Source: Pseudomonadota bacterium (lineage in GTDB: Bacteria > Pseudomonadota > Gammaproteobacteria > UBA5335). Taken from it: DNA of 6,492 nt. Of the stretch, positions 5,146 to 6,492 are shown one piece after another (positions within the stretch are counted from its first letter, which is position 1; every line of letters begins with the position of its first letter). A program made the position numbers and the translations under genes. A model generated the notes under the pieces. That model had not been told where the DNA came from. It searched no databases and saw only the letters and a program-made list of their open reading frames with translations. The stretch covers positions 1 to 6,492 of the forward strand of contig JAJXTQ010000121.1 of NCBI GenBank assembly GCA_021783685.1, given 5' to 3'.

Positions 5146-6492
5146 ATGGATTACAAGCAAACGCTCAATCTGCCCGGCACCGATTTTCCCATGAAGGCCG
5201 ACCTCGCCCGGCGTGAGCCGGCGCTGCTGGCGCATTGGCAGCAGACCCGGCTCTACGAGAAGGTCCGTGCGGCGCGCGCGGGCCGGCCGCGCTTCGTCCT
5301 GCACGACGGCCCGCCGTATGCCAACGGCGAGATCCATATCGGCCATGCGGTCAACAAGATCCTGAAGGACATCATCAACAAGAGCCGTCTGCTGGACGGC
5401 CTCGACGTCCCCTACGTGCCGGGCTGGGACTGCCATGGCCTGCCGATCGAGCTGGCGGTGGAAAAGGCGCAGGGCAAGCCGGGCGTGAACGGCGCGCGGG
5501 ACTTCCGCCGCGCCTGCCGGGCCTATGCCGAGGCCCAGGTCGCCCGCCAGCGCGAGGATTTCATCCGGCTCGGCGTGCTCGCCGACTGGGCGCATCCCTA
5601 CCTCACCATGGATCCGGCCTACGAGGCCGACATCGTGCGCGCCCTGGCCCGCATCGTCGCCAACGGCCATCTGCAGCGCGGCGCCAAGCCGGTGCACTGG
5701 TGCGTCGATTGCGGCTCTGCGCTGGCCGAGGCCGAGGTGGAATATGCCGAGCACCAGTCGCTCGCCATCGACGTGCGCTTCCCCTGCCCGGAGCCGGAAG
5801 TGCTGTTCGCGCGACTGCAGCACGCGCCGGAGGGCAAGGGCGCGGGGCCGGTTTCCGTCGTGATCTGGACCACCACGCCCTGGACGCTGCCCGCCAACCA
5901 GGCCGTGGCGGTGCATCCCGAGCTGGATTACGTGCTGATCGAGGTGGAGGGCGCGCGCGGCCGCGAGCGGCTCGTGGTGGCCCAGGCCGAGGTCGACGCC
6001 GTGCTGGCGCGCTGGGGCATCGAGCACCATCGCGTGCTGGCCTATGGGCCGGGCGCGGCGCTGGAGGGTATGCGGCTGCGGCATCCCTTCCAGGCGCGCG
6101 AAGTGCCCGTGATCCTGGCTGATTTCGTGACCACCGGCACCGGCACGGGCCTCGTGCACATCGCCCCCGCGCATGGCCCGGACGACTATGCGGTCGGGCA
6201 GCGCTACGGTTTGCCGGTGGACAATCCGGTGGGGCCGGATGGCCGTTATTTCGCGGATGTTCCCGATCTGGCCGGCACGCCCGTCCTCACGGCGCACGAC
6301 GCCGTGCTCGAGCTGCTCAAGACCGCCGGCACGCTGGTGCACGTCGAGCGGCTGCGGCACAGCTATCCGCATTGCTGGCGGCACAAGACGCCGGTCATCT
6401 TCCGCGCCACGCCGCAATGGTTCATCGCCATGGACGCCGCCGGTCTGCGCGATACGGCCTTGAGCGAGATCGCGCGGGTGGCCTGGTTGCCG
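5146..6492 (+). CDS. ileS: Isoleucyl-tRNA synthetase, N-terminal part (3' end outside window)
   Basis: IleS charges tRNA-Ile with isoleucine and edits mischarged valine. The first 449 codons are present, about half of a protein that is usually near 940 residues, and the frame is open to the last base. The start [20 protein letters not shown] lines up with the E. coli N-terminus; GAGAG lies four bases before the ATG. Visible are the class I signature [11 protein letters not shown] (57-67), [10 protein letters not shown] (93-102), the [20 protein letters not shown] segment (181-200), the CP1 editing domain with [11 protein letters not shown] (241-251) and [16 protein letters not shown] (333-348), and [22 protein letters not shown] (405-426) returning to the catalytic core. 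The KMSKS loop, anticodon-binding domain and C-terminal zinc site would lie beyond the window. The sequence is of the ordinary bacterial type with no sign of an unusual editing site. No T-box leader is present. Confidence 0.98.
   Translation, partial: MDYKQTLNLPGTDFPMKADLARREPALLAHWQQTRLYEKVRAARAGRPRFVLHDGPPYANGEIHIGHAVNKILKDIINKSRLLDGLDVPYVPGWDCHGLPIELAVEKAQGKPGVNGARDFRRACRAYAEAQVARQREDFIRLGVLADWAHPYLTMDPAYEADIVRALARIVANGHLQRGAKPVHWCVDCGSALAEAEVEYAEHQSLAIDVRFPCPEPEVLFARLQHAPEGKGAGPVSVVIWTTTPWTLPANQAVAVHPELDYVLIEVEGARGRERLVVAQAEVDAVLARWGIEHHRVLAYGPGAALEGMRLRHPFQAREVPVILADFVTTGTGTGLVHIAPAHGPDDYAVGQRYGLPVDNPVGPDGRYFADVPDLAGTPVLTAHDAVLELLKTAGTLVHVERLRHSYPHCWRHKTPVIFRATPQWFIAMDAAGLRDTALSEIARVAWLP

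Noticed and set aside
5095..6417. A 440-codon minus-strand frame antisense to ileS, and a similar 347-codon frame antisense to ribF (4064-5107)
   Set aside because: Both are shadows of GC-rich coding DNA; the plus-strand frames carry conserved family motifs throughout, and the antisense products show none.

Overview
This is a GC-rich bacterial chromosomal window made almost entirely of housekeeping genes. In order it holds the 3' end of obg/cgtA, proB, a small MAPEG-family membrane protein gene on the minus strand, rpsT on the minus strand, then murJ, ribF and the first half of ileS on the plus strand. The order obg-proB-...-rpsT-murJ-ribF-ileS is the arrangement found in many Gammaproteobacteria. 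The close match of the MurJ, RibF and IleS sequences to their E. coli counterparts points the same way. The exact genus cannot be told from the window.

Region 1-1469: the last 80 codons of the Obg GTPase, then a 99-base gap, then gamma-glutamyl kinase (ProB, first step of proline synthesis). Region 1470-2364: proB converges on a 124-residue four-helix MAPEG-type membrane protein, which lies downstream of rpsT (ribosomal protein S20) on the same strand. A clear intrinsic terminator separates the two, so the MAPEG gene probably has its own promoter. Region 2365-2564 is the divergent rpsT/murJ intergenic stretch. It carries a very good sigma70-type promoter for rpsT, a hairpin in the rpsT leader and, on the other strand, a strong Shine-Dalgarno followed by a 40-codon reading frame ending just before murJ. 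Region 2565-6492: murJ (lipid II flippase), ribF (bifunctional FAD synthetase/riboflavin kinase) and ileS (isoleucyl-tRNA synthetase, cut by the window end), spaced 26 and 20 bases apart. A near-consensus promoter lies over the last codons of murJ and probably drives ribF-ileS separately.

The genes share no single pathway. They serve ribosome assembly and translation (Obg, S20, IleS), cell-wall precursor export (MurJ), flavin cofactor synthesis (RibF) and proline synthesis (ProB). I found no mobile element, CRISPR array, tRNA, rRNA, toxin-antitoxin or defence gene, and no convincing new biological system. The items worth a second look are regulatory and small-scale: the promoter inside the end of murJ, the possible leader ORF before murJ, the rpsT leader hairpin, and the presence of a MAPEG gene in this housekeeping cluster.
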